A DNA stretch of 64,000 nucleotides from Trogon surrucura (taxonomy: Eukaryota > Chordata > Aves > Trogoniformes > Trogonidae). A program made the translations under genes and the position numbers. The DNA is taken from positions 45,528,706 through 45,592,705 of the forward strand of contig CM036620.1 of the NCBI GenBank assembly GCA_020746105.1, in the 5' to 3' direction. Shown in pieces: positions 25,301 to 39,300 of the stretch (within the stretch, counting starts at the first letter, position 1; each line of letters begins with the position of its first letter). The notes under the pieces were generated by a model. The model did no database searches. It saw only the letters and a program-made list of their open reading frames with translations, and was not told the DNA's origin.

Positions 25301-28300
25301 ATCTACCTTGGAGAACATTCGGTTTTGATTCTATAAACAGGAGAAACGTAGCACAAATACAGAACACTCCTTTCACCTCTCATCATTTCAAACCTTACTG
25401 ACCAAAAGAGTGTTCAGTTTGCTGCTTTCTTCCTAGATTCCTGGGCCATTAGTGGTGTGAGAAACTCCCCAGAACAGCGAGCCATGCTAGGATTACAAGA
25501 CTTTTACTCACTGAGCAAAATATGTGCTACCTTAAGCAGAGTTTTTTACGGAACTGAAGCCTACTGCAGATACTGTCTAATCTGAAAAAAAGGAGACACA
25601 TTTAGGCCAGCACACTTGCTGCAGTGGCACAGATTTATAACAATTGTAATGAAAGACATAATTAAAGTAGGATCATAGAAGTCTTATGACATTTATGAGC
25701 AAAGATATTTTAAAATCTTCAAATATCTACCATGCATCACATTCAAATTAAAATTTCATGTATATACTCCCAACAGACCTTTTGTCATGCAGAAGTTTAT
25801 TTCTTTCTGCCCTACTCTATTCAGTGTGTCAGAGCACAGTAAAATTGACAGTAATTATATGCAAAGCCCGTGTTGTTCTTTGGCAGCTCCTGGTCTAAGA
25901 AGTTACAAACCTAAATTAGAAGCACACTTAGAATCACAGAAGATGCAATTAGCACTGGAAAAATTTGGCACCATTCAGATGCGGAAAAAACCCCACAAGT
26001 AGCATCTTACGAAGTTGACAGTGCAATTAATTTAGATCTAACAGGAGCAATTTAACATCAAATACATCTGTGATAAGATACCAGTGAACAGGCAGAACTG
26101 CAACCCTGACAAATCAAGCTGGCACTACTCCTTACCTGCCTGGATGATGAGCTTTGCACATTCATTACATGGAAATAAGGCAACATACATGCTGCAGCCT
26201 TTCACATCAGCCGAGTTTTTGTTCATGATGGCATTCAATTCGGCATGGCACACTGATTAAAAAAACCCGAAAACCAAAAAAAAAACCCCAATTAATTAAT
26301 AACAATACCATTCATTAAAATAAATCAGTCAAACTAAAATTAAAGTGTTACAATAAAACCACTTACATCCTTTCAAAAGCAAATAGCTTGCACAGCTTGT
26401 CATAAAGGGCAGAGGAAGAAATAAAAGCAGAAAGACCAAGATCAATGAAGGTCAATTGTTCTGACCAGGCTGCCGATTAGTAATGATATCATTAAGCGCA
26501 TTAGCATTGCCATTTGCTAACACCTATTGCAGGCAACAAAGCCGTAGGCTCTGGGCCAAGTAGTTGCAACCACCCTAAGTGAAGCAATGTCTCACAGCTT
26601 CACAACTCTCCAGAGTATCTAATTGCCAGTATAAAACAGCTCATTTATGTGCTTACATGCACAGATACGAAGAGTCTTACGGTTATAAGAGCGCACTGTG
26701 CGCTCCTAAAAGGCAAGAGAATCATCAAGTAAAACCGAGCAGCTCTGTCCTCTGGGTCTCAGAACAGCTCAGTGCTGCTGCATGATTCTCTCACCCCAAG
26801 AATACACAAGACACACTCAACCATAAAAACGTCCCAGCTTTAATATTAAAGTGAGTTTACTGCTCATTAAAAGGTGCCAGACTTCCCAAGCAGGAAAACA
26901 AAAGTCCTCTATTTCTCCACGGATTTGAGACAGGCCAGGTAGCAACAGACTACTCTGCCTTCTACCATAACATAATAGCTCTTTTTGGACAGATCGCACC
27001 TTAGGGTTTAAGTTTTTATGCTGTACACATCAGCAGATTATCTAATGTGTTACCAGCACAGGTAAGAAAAGCACCGTTTCTGTGGCATCCACCGTGGACT
27101 TCTCAAAAAAACCCAGGATCTCTCTGAGAACTTCCTGTTTACTCATAGGAATGACAGTAAACTGCATAATTTATATACCTACCTACGAAGAAACTGCCTG
27201 CTGCCCTGACTTACTTCATAAACAAGTACAGGTTTGAGCTCATCTAGAGACCTGCATGTGCAGACATTAAGGGTTTTTCCACTCCTTGTTCTGAACAAAG
27301 GATTTAAAAAGAAAAAAAAAATAGCAGCTTTCCTCTCCAATGCATACAAGAAAAAACTGTAACAGGTAAAGTTTCATAGCACAAGTTCATGGAATACTTG
27401 CTACTATATACTCACCTCTGTGTGAATGATCTCACCATATAAAGAACAACTGAGTACAGTTAACTTTAACACACGGGAATCCTTGCTGGATGGAAATGTT
27501 TTCCGTATGTGCTAAATGTCTACATGGAATTTTCTATATAACAGCTAATGCACTGCAAATTTACAGCCTGCCTTCCAGCACACAAGCTTTCCCATGCAGG
27601 TAAATCACAAAGGACCAAACACTTGTTAAAGAAAGTACAACATGGACTTCTACAAGCAGCCCCCAACATCACCATGACCACGCTGTCCGCATACCTTCTC
27701 ATAACCAGTAAAGCCAGAAACCAACATAAAAAATACGAAATTAGAAAAAAAACCCACCCCACCTAAGCACCCTCACATTCAGGTTTCTAGTACTATTACT
27801 TTTGTTTCCATTGCAACTCTATTTTCAATATATGCATTAAGTGTACATATACAAAATCATATGAACCTATACATTTAGAAAATCCAGAAAATATAGATAA
27901 CTGCAAGTATATTACTAAGTTGTACTAATCTTATGTAGCCCTCACAATAAACAGTCAGATAATTATTTTTGCGGGGTTACAGAGGACAGTGAAAAAGAGT
28001 ATCTTATTTTGGCTGCTGGTACTAGGTTATGTCAACAGGACAGAAACATCACTTTTGAGTTTCTTTGAACAATATACTGATGTTCTAGGCATTAGGCTAA
28101 AATATGGAAGGCCTCCAGAAAGAAGGATGAGGGAATGTTTTCAAAAGCTCACAGAACTAAAAAAAAGCCCCAATAATTCCTTCAGTAAATATTTTTCCTT
28201 CACTGGAACTCAGAAATCTTCAGCCATAAAACCAGATGAGTTTCATTATTAGTTCTGCAAAAAGTTTCCTTCCTGCACCGATGGGAAAGAAAGGCTCTTT

Positions 28301-31300
28301 CAGCAGACTTCTACAAACTTTCAACAACAAACCTCTTCCCAACCAAAAACAAGTTCAGGCCAAAAATAACTTATAGAAGATAATCAGCTGGAGCAAGGGA
28401 AAAGAGAAATTTTGCCACCTCATCATCTTAACACAATCTGAAGTTAAGAACAATTACAACTCTCCAGTGTGGAAAGAAAACACAGAAATAGTAATAAGGA
28501 AGAAACAGAGACTGATCATTCCAAAACAAAAAGTAGTGGGGTCTCCAACAAACCCAGCAGGCTTTAGTTTCAAAAACAGGGGGAGGTAGGTTTTTCATGC
28601 ACACTGTAGCCTCACCAAGTATTTCCTACTGCATTTACTGCAGAAAGTAGTACAGGACTAGAAGTTTGCACTGATTCCAGAAGTCATCTTTTCTTACCAA
28701 TTTTTTGTTTTCTAAGTCTACTGGGCTATTAAATACAAAACCATTTTGTCTCAGTTGTTGGATCTTGGAAGAATATTCTGGTGAACTACCATTACACGTG
28801 TCTTTGTTTTATACATTTCCCTAGACATCTGCTACTGGCCTGTGTAAAGGATACTACGCTAGATGGTCCTAAGGTAGCCATCAAATATTTTTAGGCTTTC
28901 TCCCATCATTCTTCATCCCCTCTTCCTCAGATTCCCTGCTCTCTGGCACACAGGCATTGACTGCTAACCAATTTATAGATAAAACAGTCTGTTATCATAG
29001 AATCATAGAATGGCCTAGGCTGGAAGGGTTCTTAGAGTTCATCTAATCCAACCTCCCTGTCATGGGCAGGGATGCCTCTCAACTAGATCAGGCTACTCAA
29101 GGCCCTCTCCAGTTTTTTTCTTACAGATCTGCCCAGGTTTGTGCAGGGCATTAGTGAGAGACAAAACACAAATCCAGCAGTCCAAAATCCCTCTTGTTAA
29201 CAATAAAGTAGTTCACGTTTGGGGTGTTATGAAGTTTTCTAATCTGTTAAGAGATCCTACTAATAGTTACATGTTGTTCTTTCTCAGACAGTAAGAAGCT
29301 AACTTAAAATAATCTTTCACAGATGCACCTGCGGGGGGCCCCAGTGTTTTGGCTTTAAAAAAAATAATATTCATGTATAGCAAAGATAATATGAAGTCTG
29401 CAACATTGGTTCTCATTCCGGAAAAGTGGCTTGAAAAGTATTCTCGAAAGGCTTCATTAACTGAAGAAATAACTATGCTACAAGGAGTTAGAGTGTGCTC
29501 TGACATTCCCACCACCTGCTACTACACTCACAAAGGGGGGAGGAGGGATGACGGGAAAGCAGAGGAATGACTGCTTCATTACTGGTAGTATTCATTGCTG
29601 GTGTTTTTATCTTTTCTTAGAGCATACTGCTTTGTGTCACATAGTACATAAGGTAGCACTCATCCTGAAGCCTACCTGTAAAGAAGAGAGCCCTACTTAC
29701 CCCATTATTGGTAATTTTTCAGAATTAACCACTTAACATGAACATGCTCTTAGTGGGTTGCAGAGTCAGAAGTACTCTTTCCACCTACTAAAAGTGTTCT
29801 GACTAGTGATTTTATGAGAACCACAGGACTAGTCAAAGTCCTTCTAAATGCTGCTTAAAGGTTTACATGCTTGATTAAAAGCTTGGAGTAGGGACCACCA
29901 TAACATGTCACCTTTTAATAAGCAATCAGAGGAAGGGCTGGAGGCAGTGACTGTTTTACGTGATTAGTTACTAACTGAGCTAGACTAGGAATTTTGAGAA
30001 ATTATGCCCAAAATATGGTGTTACATTGAGAAAAACACATTTCAATGCATACAGATTGTCATGCAACAAGTTTTGACTTCTTTATTAGCAGAAGTTTTTA
30101 CATTGCCATGTTAACTAACTTGACAAATACTACAGGTTCCCACAGACATACGGTAATAGCATTCTTCAGCAGAAACCTGGCACAGAAACAGATACAAGAT
30201 GTTCTGTAATTTGGCCCACTTCTTCTCAGTCTTTAGGTAAAACCTTCACCTCTTCATGTTCATCCCTTGTCCATCCCATCTTGGTCCAAGGTCTGCTTAC
30301 CACTTATCCTTTACTCGCTGGACCCCTGATGCTAGATACAGCAAGGATCACAGTATGGACCAAAATATTATCGAAAGGAACAGGAGCTGGAGTGACAGCC
30401 TGTGGGGACAGCAGTTGATGGATCTGGAATTTGTAGATCGACATTAATCTTTTTTTTTTCTAACCTGTGTGAAAGCACAGGGATGGTTGCTGGTCACTGA
30501 ATTGGGGCAAGGCGAGACACTGATGTTGGGCTGGCACTGCCTTCAGCTGCTCCTGCCACTCTCTGGCTGTGGTCAGGGCAGGGAGGCAATGATAAATTCT
30601 GCTGCGGATTGACCAGAGAAGCCCCTTGCAAATCCTGAGCAGCACTGGTTAATCCGTTCCATCTTCCCATTTCTCCCATCCTGATCCAGGTTTGTTCTAT
30701 TCTCAGCAGAACACAGAGGCGTTTCTTACTGGGTAAGAAGAAGAAATTACTCTTGGTTTCCGAATCTCTAAAGTTTCTAGTTTTGAAGCACGACACCAGA
30801 ACTGGACAGAAATCCATGCAGGACAAGAGAGTGAGTGGCTGTAGGTGGAAACTGTCTCCTATAGATCCTATTTCCAGCTGAAGACTCAGCTTTGCAATGC
30901 CAATTGGAGGGAGAGCATCACACTTCTTCATAGTGCCTTATCAAGTTTTGTGCTGTCAAAATAACAGCTTCTACAAAAGTAATATTTGCCTGACTATCTT
31001 TGAGTCTAAAAAAATGACTAAAAGCCCATAATCCTAACACGCCGAAATGTTGATAACTGCTTCATTTTACACAGCAGGTACTGTTCAATTAGAGCATACT
31101 TTTTGCTACAGCACATATTTTATTATATCTGAACTTGTATAAATATTTGTAAGCATATTTATCCAATATTTTCTCTATTGCTCAGAGGTTTTTAAATTTG
31201 CCAGTCACTTTAATTTAAAACTCTCTTAATTAGAGACCGTTTGTCAAACGGACGTTGCTAGATTACGGTGGAGACAAAGGGCATAACTGGAGAACAGCAA

Positions 31301-33303
31301 CAAGCATTAGTGGGAAGACATGCGTTAATAGGAGAAAAATGTAGTATTTTAAATGATCGGTCAGAGGAAACTGAGCATCATCAAATCCTTGGATTCATCT
31401 AACAAACACAGGGCCCTCACTTTTGACTCTAAAAGCGAGAATTTTGTCTAATTCTTAAGAAGCTTCTGCACATGCTACTGAACACAACGCTTCACGAAGA
31501 GCTTTTAATAACCTCTTAGTAAAGCAGGTATTCAAAACTGGCCTTCCATTTCTCTCATGTGGGAGAAACATCCCCGCTCCTGCCGCCGACTGGCAGACTG
31601 AAAAGAGCCAGTTCCAGCATAACAACGAAAGTCCAACTTCATGCTGTGAAAAAAATGGCATTCTGCAAAACACCCAGTGCCCTTCTGACATAAAAAGGCT
31701 CTGCTACTTAACTGTTCAAATATACACTACAACTAGAATTTAAAAAGTTTTAGTCTGCTTCAAGATTCTCCTAACGAATGCACAGTATCACCACATCACT
31801 ACTCCTGTAATAGCCGAATGCCTTGAAAACATTTGCATCTTCCAAGGTAAGGTGAGTACTACGTACCATATTTTGATGCTTCCTCTCAGTAGCAGGCTCA
31901 GGTCACACTTCAGGTAAATACAATTTTTTCTAATCGAGCACGACCTTTTTTCCCCTAAGAGCATAACCCACACTTGAGGGTGCAGGTCAGATATGTACAG
32001 CATATTGCAGCAGAGACAGGTAAGGGAGACACTGGTGAATTTCAGGCCAACAAGTTTCAAGAAATAGTAAAATTTAAGTGTGACAGGACTTGATTATAGT
32101 CTTACAACAAAAGTTCAAAAGGTTATTGCTATCAGTTAACTACACAGAGGAAGGGGGGAAAGTAGGAAGGGTTAATCATAGTGAGTAAGAAAAGCTGTAA
32201 GAACAATGCTGGCACACACAGGAACGCATAAACTAACCACGAATACACTCAGGGGGGAAATTGGAAGTTTCCTAGCCATGAAACAATGAATCTGATCAGA
32301 GCTGTGGGGTCAATGCATCCATCTGTTCTGCTGGAGCTCCATAAATATATTATAGGATCAGCTAACACACTTCTGCAAAGACAGCCTCTGGGTCCAATCC
32401 CCTGCTGTGTCTGTGCTGCTAAACGTGGACTGTGCCAGAGACTGACCCTTGGCCCTGCGGCCAACTGGCACAGACCGACTCCTGTTCGTCTCACCCAGGG
32501 CTCTGTCAGCATTACACCAAGGCACTCAGCCTTGGCTTTCCTCAAGGCTCCACATCTCAGGAGTCCCATGGCACCACACACTTATTTTTTACATCTCAGT
32601 TCAAAGCGCACAAAGAAGTGAGATGACGGGTTTTTGCAGCCCACCAGAGTGGTATTTTCACAGCATGAAGCAGAGTACGAGATGCATATCCCCCAGTATG
32701 GCCTGAGGGAGGGAGGAGGGTTAAGCGTGCCATCTCAGCAGGCTTTGCATTATAGGCCTATACACCACGACAGTTTTCTTGCAGCCCTTTTTCCACCCTG
32801 CCCTCTGGAGCAGCCTTTGAGTGAGCCATTCCTGGAGCAATAGTCTTTGTTCTGGAGAAAGCTAGTCAGAGCAGTCCAGAACAGATGGGAAGTGAGCTGA
32901 TATTTAGGCCTAACCTACAACAGTATATAAGAACAGGAGATCAGCACTGGGATCCACCCTGAACCCTTTTCTGTAGCACTCACTGGAGATGCATTACGTA
33001 GCTCTAGAAGATACCTTCCAAGTTCCCGTGGTGGTACATGCACAATTACCATCAGCTTTACCTAATCAGCCACATTGCAGCTCTAGTGATGAAGGTGCCA
33101 GCATTCCCACGATAAGCTAATGAAGCAGACACTAAGATTGTACCATCTGAATAAGCTAGTCAGGGAAAAAGCAAAGATAAAAAGTTCAATTTACACAAAT
33201 GCTGTGATGATTAGCAAAAGCGGAAAGGAAAACATGACAGTTTAATGAGATTTTAGCAGCAATTCTGTGTGTCTCTGCATCTACCAGAATTTTTTTAAGC
33301 AGA

Positions 33304-33354
<51 letters not shown>

Positions 33355-36300
33355 TTGTCTGGTCTGTCAACTGTGCTATCAAGATTAATAAGAAACTGCT
33401 AGAGTTTAAATGATCTGTGAATTACAAAATAGGTCGTTTATTCATCACAGCAGACACTTTATGTTACAAAGTTGTGATTTTTTTTAATGAGGTGAAGACT
33501 AAGATTCTTGGGGGGAAGGGTAGTAGTTAGAACAACTCTAGAAATGAACTCATCTTTCCAAGCTGTTAGATTGATTAGCACATTTTTTAAACATCACGTA
33601 TTAGTGATTTTTACTTTACTCGATATCTTTTAGAGTCAGAGCTGACCTGAGAATCATTTTTTTGATCAGTTATCTTGTACAAAGGTTCGTCACAAATTCA
33701 TACAGCATTTTTAGCTTAAATTGGTCAGCTGAGGTGAGTGCCTGGAACATGCTCGCGTCCCAGTGACCACCCACACTGATCTGAGTTCAGAACCGAGACC
33801 TTACAGCAGCCTAAATCAAAATCAATAATTTGTTTTCAGTACTTTTTAATCAATGGGCTAACACTTGTTTCCTCACCCTATAAATAAAGAGCAGTCATAC
33901 AAAGTTGTACCATAATAGTACTGTCATTATATGTAAAACCAGTGTTTCTGTGCTTTAAGGCAGACTTAAAATTCGGCAGGAGCTCATCCTAGTAGCAGGA
34001 ATACATCTCTTATGAAAAATAACATGAAGCTGTCTCAAGCTTAAGAGTTAACATTAAAGGTTTTATAATAAATTGGTAAAGTGAACAAGGACAAAGTACC
34101 AGGGTTTTAAGAACTCAAATATGAAACTGATGAATTATGTGCTGAGCCACTGCATATCATCTTTCACTTCAGTGCTACAGGAAACCAGGAAAAGAAATGC
34201 TTGTTTTCAGAGAGAGCTCTGGGTGAACACAGAGAAGGTCAAAACTCATGCAGGTCTAATTTCTGTATCAGAACAACTGTCAGAAGTTACAAGTAAAAAA
34301 TAGAATTAGAGATAAATACTGTACCTCTTCGCAAAACCTCAACTCTGGTGCTCATTTCCCCTCACCCATGCAGGTGAGGGAAACGAAAATTTCTCAAGAA
34401 GGGTTGCTGCGGTGCACCTTGAAGCCTGATGGTGGAGTCACTGCAGGTGCAGATCTTGATGGTAGTACCAAATATTCAAAGAAGAGCTTTGAAGGCCAAA
34501 GTGGAGCAGGGTTCCATGTGAATTGAACAGGGGTCTTCTTTTTTCTGGTTTTTGTTTTTTGTTTTTTTAGAACATAGAAGTTCTGCCTCAACATGAGGAA
34601 AAACTTTTTTACCATGAGGGTGACAGAGCACTGGCACAGGCTGCCCAGGGAGGTTGTGGAGTCTCCTTCCCTGGGGACTTTCAAAACCCAACCTGACGCG
34701 TTCCTGTGTGGCTGCCCTAAGGGATCCTGCCTTGCAGAGGGATTGGACTAGATGATCTCTAGAGGTCCCTTCCAACTCCTAACATTATATGATTCTATGA
34801 TTTTGCAATTCTTCCCTCTGACACTCCTGAGCCTGGGAAGGCTGAGATGCAGCACAGGATGAAGGAGCTCCTCATTTCTCCTGTGCCCGTGGCTTGTTGC
34901 CATGAGCCTCACCCCACACAGGTGCAGCAGAAACTGGTGTGGAAGCAGAAAGACGGTGGTGGACTGAGAGAGCACATGCTCCTTGCTTCCTTATCAGTAC
35001 TAACCACAGCTCCTTCCCCACATCAGCTATTTCAGGCCACAAGGCAGCTCTGAACTCCATTTCCATGCCCAGCAGACAGCACTCATGGCATGTAGCCAAG
35101 CCCGAGGCAACCCAGCAACTTGTCTCCTCCTTTCCTGCAAACCACACCTGGCCCAGAGGAGTAACTGTACAGCCCTGCAGATAAGTACACCAAGATTCAC
35201 AGTGGACCCTTTGAAACAGGTTTGCAGAAGGCTGAGCTTCACTTGTCACAAAGACAAAGGCAGGAACCAAAACACCACTCAGCCACATCTACTATGAAAC
35301 CATCCTTGCTCTTCATTCCTTTTGCCCATTCAGTAAATGCGAATCAAATCAGAGGCTGAAATAAACAATGGCAGTCACCTCACGCATAGCAGTGCCAACT
35401 GGTTGTGCACCAGACGAGGCAAAAATGGCATGGAAGGACAGAATGCAATCACATACTTCAAGACAAACAAAATTCAGCTCCTTCATACATATTGCATATG
35501 CCATCAACACCGAATACTGGAATTTTCCACAGCCACTGGAGTTTACAATCTTAACACCCTTATTTTAGACCCAAGTGTTTGTTTTGCGCATACAAGCTCT
35601 CTACAATTTCTGTGGGGATGAACACACAGAAGCAGCAATCATCTGCACACACTGCAACTCTGTGCTAATGAGCTGCACTATACTTATAAGTTCTCACTAC
35701 ACAATCCAAAACGGCTAATCATTTATGAACATACCTCACCAGGAAGTCAGCCTTTCATAAAGACTATTTTCATTTCTTTTCAGAGCTGTGATTCTTACCC
35801 TCATGTACCACATACAGGCATATTGACAAAATCAGGTGAGTGGAAGAAAAACCAATCGATATTTTACCAGCTGAACTTTCACATATACAGACATCACAAG
35901 TCTGATCTGTCAATCACAAGAAGCCTTACCATAAGGATATTTCGTGTCTAATTTATGTGCTGCTGTCCTTGCCCAGGGTAGTACATCATCACTGCAGCCA
36001 TTAGGCATCCCATTGTATCCAATTCCAACAATCTTGTTTTCTGAATTTACAATGCAGGCACCAACCTAGACAAAATAAGATTTATATAGTACTGACAGCA
36101 TGCAAAATGATGTATCAACAAGAAAGATGAGATCTGAAAAATCAGTCCTACAATTTTCATTTAAGAGATACAAACTTCACTTTATATTAAGTCACACCAT
36201 GTAGTAGCAAGGCTACAATTATACGTAAGTGGGGGAGCTTTAAATTAAATCACAGCAGATGCAACCCTGCTTCCCCTCCAGTCACGCAGTCCCCTTCCCA

Positions 36301-39300
36301 GCCTGCCAGCACTGTTCCCTGTCCAACTCTGAAGTGAACCTACTTCAGGGAGCAGAACTGGCACTGAATGCTACTAAATGCAAGTTTTCTGTCAGTTCAA
36401 CTTCCCAAAGTAGCTTTTCCAGCAGCAAAAGAAAAGGTATGGAAGATGAAACAGAAATAAAGTAGTGTGGATCTAGGCAGAGACAAGCTTACAGACCTTT
36501 GTGGCTTGTGTACACAAACATGCACCAAAATACCAACCTTTTAACTCCAACTCCTACTTCAATACAAGGGGATTGTCTCCTTCTCATAGAACAATGAAGT
36601 GTCCCTTTTTTATGTTTTCTATCCATATCTTAGAGTTATTAAAATGGGAACAGTACTGATTCTAATTCACACAACATGTTTACCTATCAGCTCTTGGGTA
36701 ACAAAAATTTAGCCCTATGTTCATAACCTTCAGAGAACTATGAGCCGTAACGTACAAAAGCCAGCGAGTAATTGAACAGACTGCTAACACAGGTTTTACT
36801 CCATGGCTTTCCTGGGATTTGCTTCCTTAAGTTTTTCACACAAAGAAAGACTAACAGGATGACTGGGTCCTGAGAACAGCATGTTTCAGGAGATTTGTCA
36901 GTCACCTCAAATCAATATTCAAGAGGCACAACAAAGAAACAAAGAGTGGGGACAAGCAGTGAAGCAGAGGCTAAGGGGAACCTGAGGGAGGAACCAAACT
37001 AGAAGACAACTCCAATCAACTCAGGAACAAACAAAAGGTAATTTTTATACTTCTACAGGTGAGGAAAAGGAACTTGTAAAATGCTGTCTTAAAAAATGAG
37101 TCTAAAACTTTCAGTAGTTTCATCCTCCTCTAACAGTAACTGTATTTCCCAGAAAAATGAGAGAAAATGCATGTGTTATTTTAACCTTCAGATGAAAAGA
37201 TTTACAAAACTCTGAGCCTCAAATGTACACACAGAATTATACACACGGGGTCATGCCAAATAAGAGAACTTCTGTAAAAAAAGGTGCTGACAATGTTAAA
37301 AATCAAATAGCTATATACCAAAATAAGTTTTAACAAGAAATCTCTGAAAGTGCTACATGTTCATCTGACACAATGTGCAATATAGATTAGGTTATGTTAT
37401 TCTTATACATTGTCTTCTTACTTGAGAACTTGGATCCTTGCTTCTTTGTGCTGACAAAAAAGCTACTGCCATAAAATATTCCGGCCATTCCAAATAATCG
37501 TCACGTTTTTTGCAGGAAGCTTCATTGCTGAAACTATAGTTTATGGAAAAAAAAAAACACAAAAAAGCAGCCATCAGCAAATAACACATAGTTGGAGGCA
37601 TTACAGATTGTATTTAATCTGCAAAAGTTTAAAGTAACCAGGATCAGAATCTGGCTAAGACGACCACACATTCACTAATATTTTAACAGTAAAACCATCA
37701 GGGTTACATGCTTTTCAGGAACGTAAATATGCAACACTTCCTTTCAGGGGAAAGGCATCCAAGCAAGGTGGCAAATTTCAGTTTTAGATAAGAAGGCTGA
37801 GCTATTCAGAGCACTGAGCTATTCAAAGACAGAGCAATTTATCCTTTATAGATAACATCCTGTATATTTCTAAGATTTGGGTATATCATATACTGGCATT
37901 CTTTTCACCCAGACAACATAATCTTTTTTATGATGACTGCACTAACTGCAAGCCTCCAATCTAAGCTATTTTGTACTTCTGGCTATGACAAGTGCTCATT
38001 ATATTTCTGTTTGGTAGCTTCCTGTGCAGTCATTCTGTTCTGCCCATACAGTTACTGCCATGAGCTCGCCTCTCGTTACAACACGTACCAGCAAAAACAT
38101 GAGGCCATTTTGATAGTCCCTTTCTAAGTTTCTCTTGAAATTTTGTCACGTGAAAGCCTTCTAAAAACTGAGAGGAGATGGGTTTATTCTTTCCCTGCAT
38201 TGAGAGCTTTATTTGGGGGAAGGAGGGAGGAAGAAAAAAAAAAGAAGTGATGCAGCATTTTCTCTTGCCTGCTTATGGATGAAAGACTGCTTGGATAGCC
38301 TAAGATGCAACAGGGGAATTTCTGTGCTTTTCAGTTCAATGAGAGGAAAGACAGACATCTCTCTCCCTCCCCAACACATTCAAGCTTTTCAAACTTCAAG
38401 GCAAAGATCCAATTCAAAGAAATTTCCCCAAACTCTCACCTGTCATTGTTACACTTGAAAACCAAACCAACAGAACACCTCAAAGTAATCAGTCAATCAA
38501 AATACAAGGGGTACAGTACTTCTTTTCTGGGGCTCCTCTCACCAAGGACTACAGCTTGAGACTGAAATATCCTTCTAGCAAAAATACGCCATAGGTAATT
38601 GCAAGCAGCACTTGTACCAACACTTTCAGGAGACAAAGATTAGAAGACAAGCATTTTGTTAATTATTATTTTTATAACCCAAGTCATATATCAGAGGCTT
38701 GCAGTTAGCTTGTCATAAAGAGGTTACAGCTATTTCATAGAATCATAGAATGGTTCGAGTTGGAAGGGACCTTAAAGATCATCTAGCTCCAACCCCCCTG
38801 CCATGGGCTGGGACACCTCCCACTAGACCAGGTTGCTCAAAGCCCCATCCAGCCTGGCCTTGAACACTGCCAGGGAAGGGGCATCCACAACTTGCCTGGG
38901 CACTCTGTTTCAGTGACAACACCCTCACAGTAAAGAACTACTTCCTAATGTCTAAGTCACACTGCTCTAGTTTAAAAACATTGCTCCTTGTCCTGCTGCT
39001 ACATGCCCTTGTGAACAGTCCCTCCCCAGCTTTCCTGCAGGCCTCCTTCAGGTACTGGAAGGCTGCTGTAAGGTCTCTCTGGAGCCTTTGCTTCTCCAGG
39101 CTGAACAACTCCAACTCTCTCAGCCTGTCCTCAAAGGAGAGGGGCTCCAGCCCTCTGATCATCTTTGCGGCCCTCCTCTGCACTCGTTCCAACAGGTGAA
39201 GACAATGACAGCACGTGATAAAACTGTACTTTAGAAATGCACAAGGTGCTATTCACCAAAGATAAATTGCTGGTTTTGAATAGTTCATGTATGGCACATT

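Larger units (their letters stand above)
26253..35929 (-). other. DCTD: DCTD intron 3 (9.7 kb)
   Basis: This is the largest intron. It contains a CR1 fragment at 28995-29112, a (TA)21 run and a CR1 tail at 34571-34800. GC-richer anonymous patches occur at about 30.25-30.9, 32.25-32.85 and 34.8-35.3 kb; the 145-codon minus-strand frame at 30494-30931 has no recognisable motif. No nested gene or structured RNA was recognised. Confidence 0.75.

Noticed and set aside
37422-37601. In-frame upstream extension of DCTD exon 2 giving a hydrophobic, signal-like N-terminus
   Set aside because: A clean TTTCAG acceptor lies at the point where homology to DCTD starts, and DCTD is a soluble enzyme. The extension is most likely intron that happens to be open.
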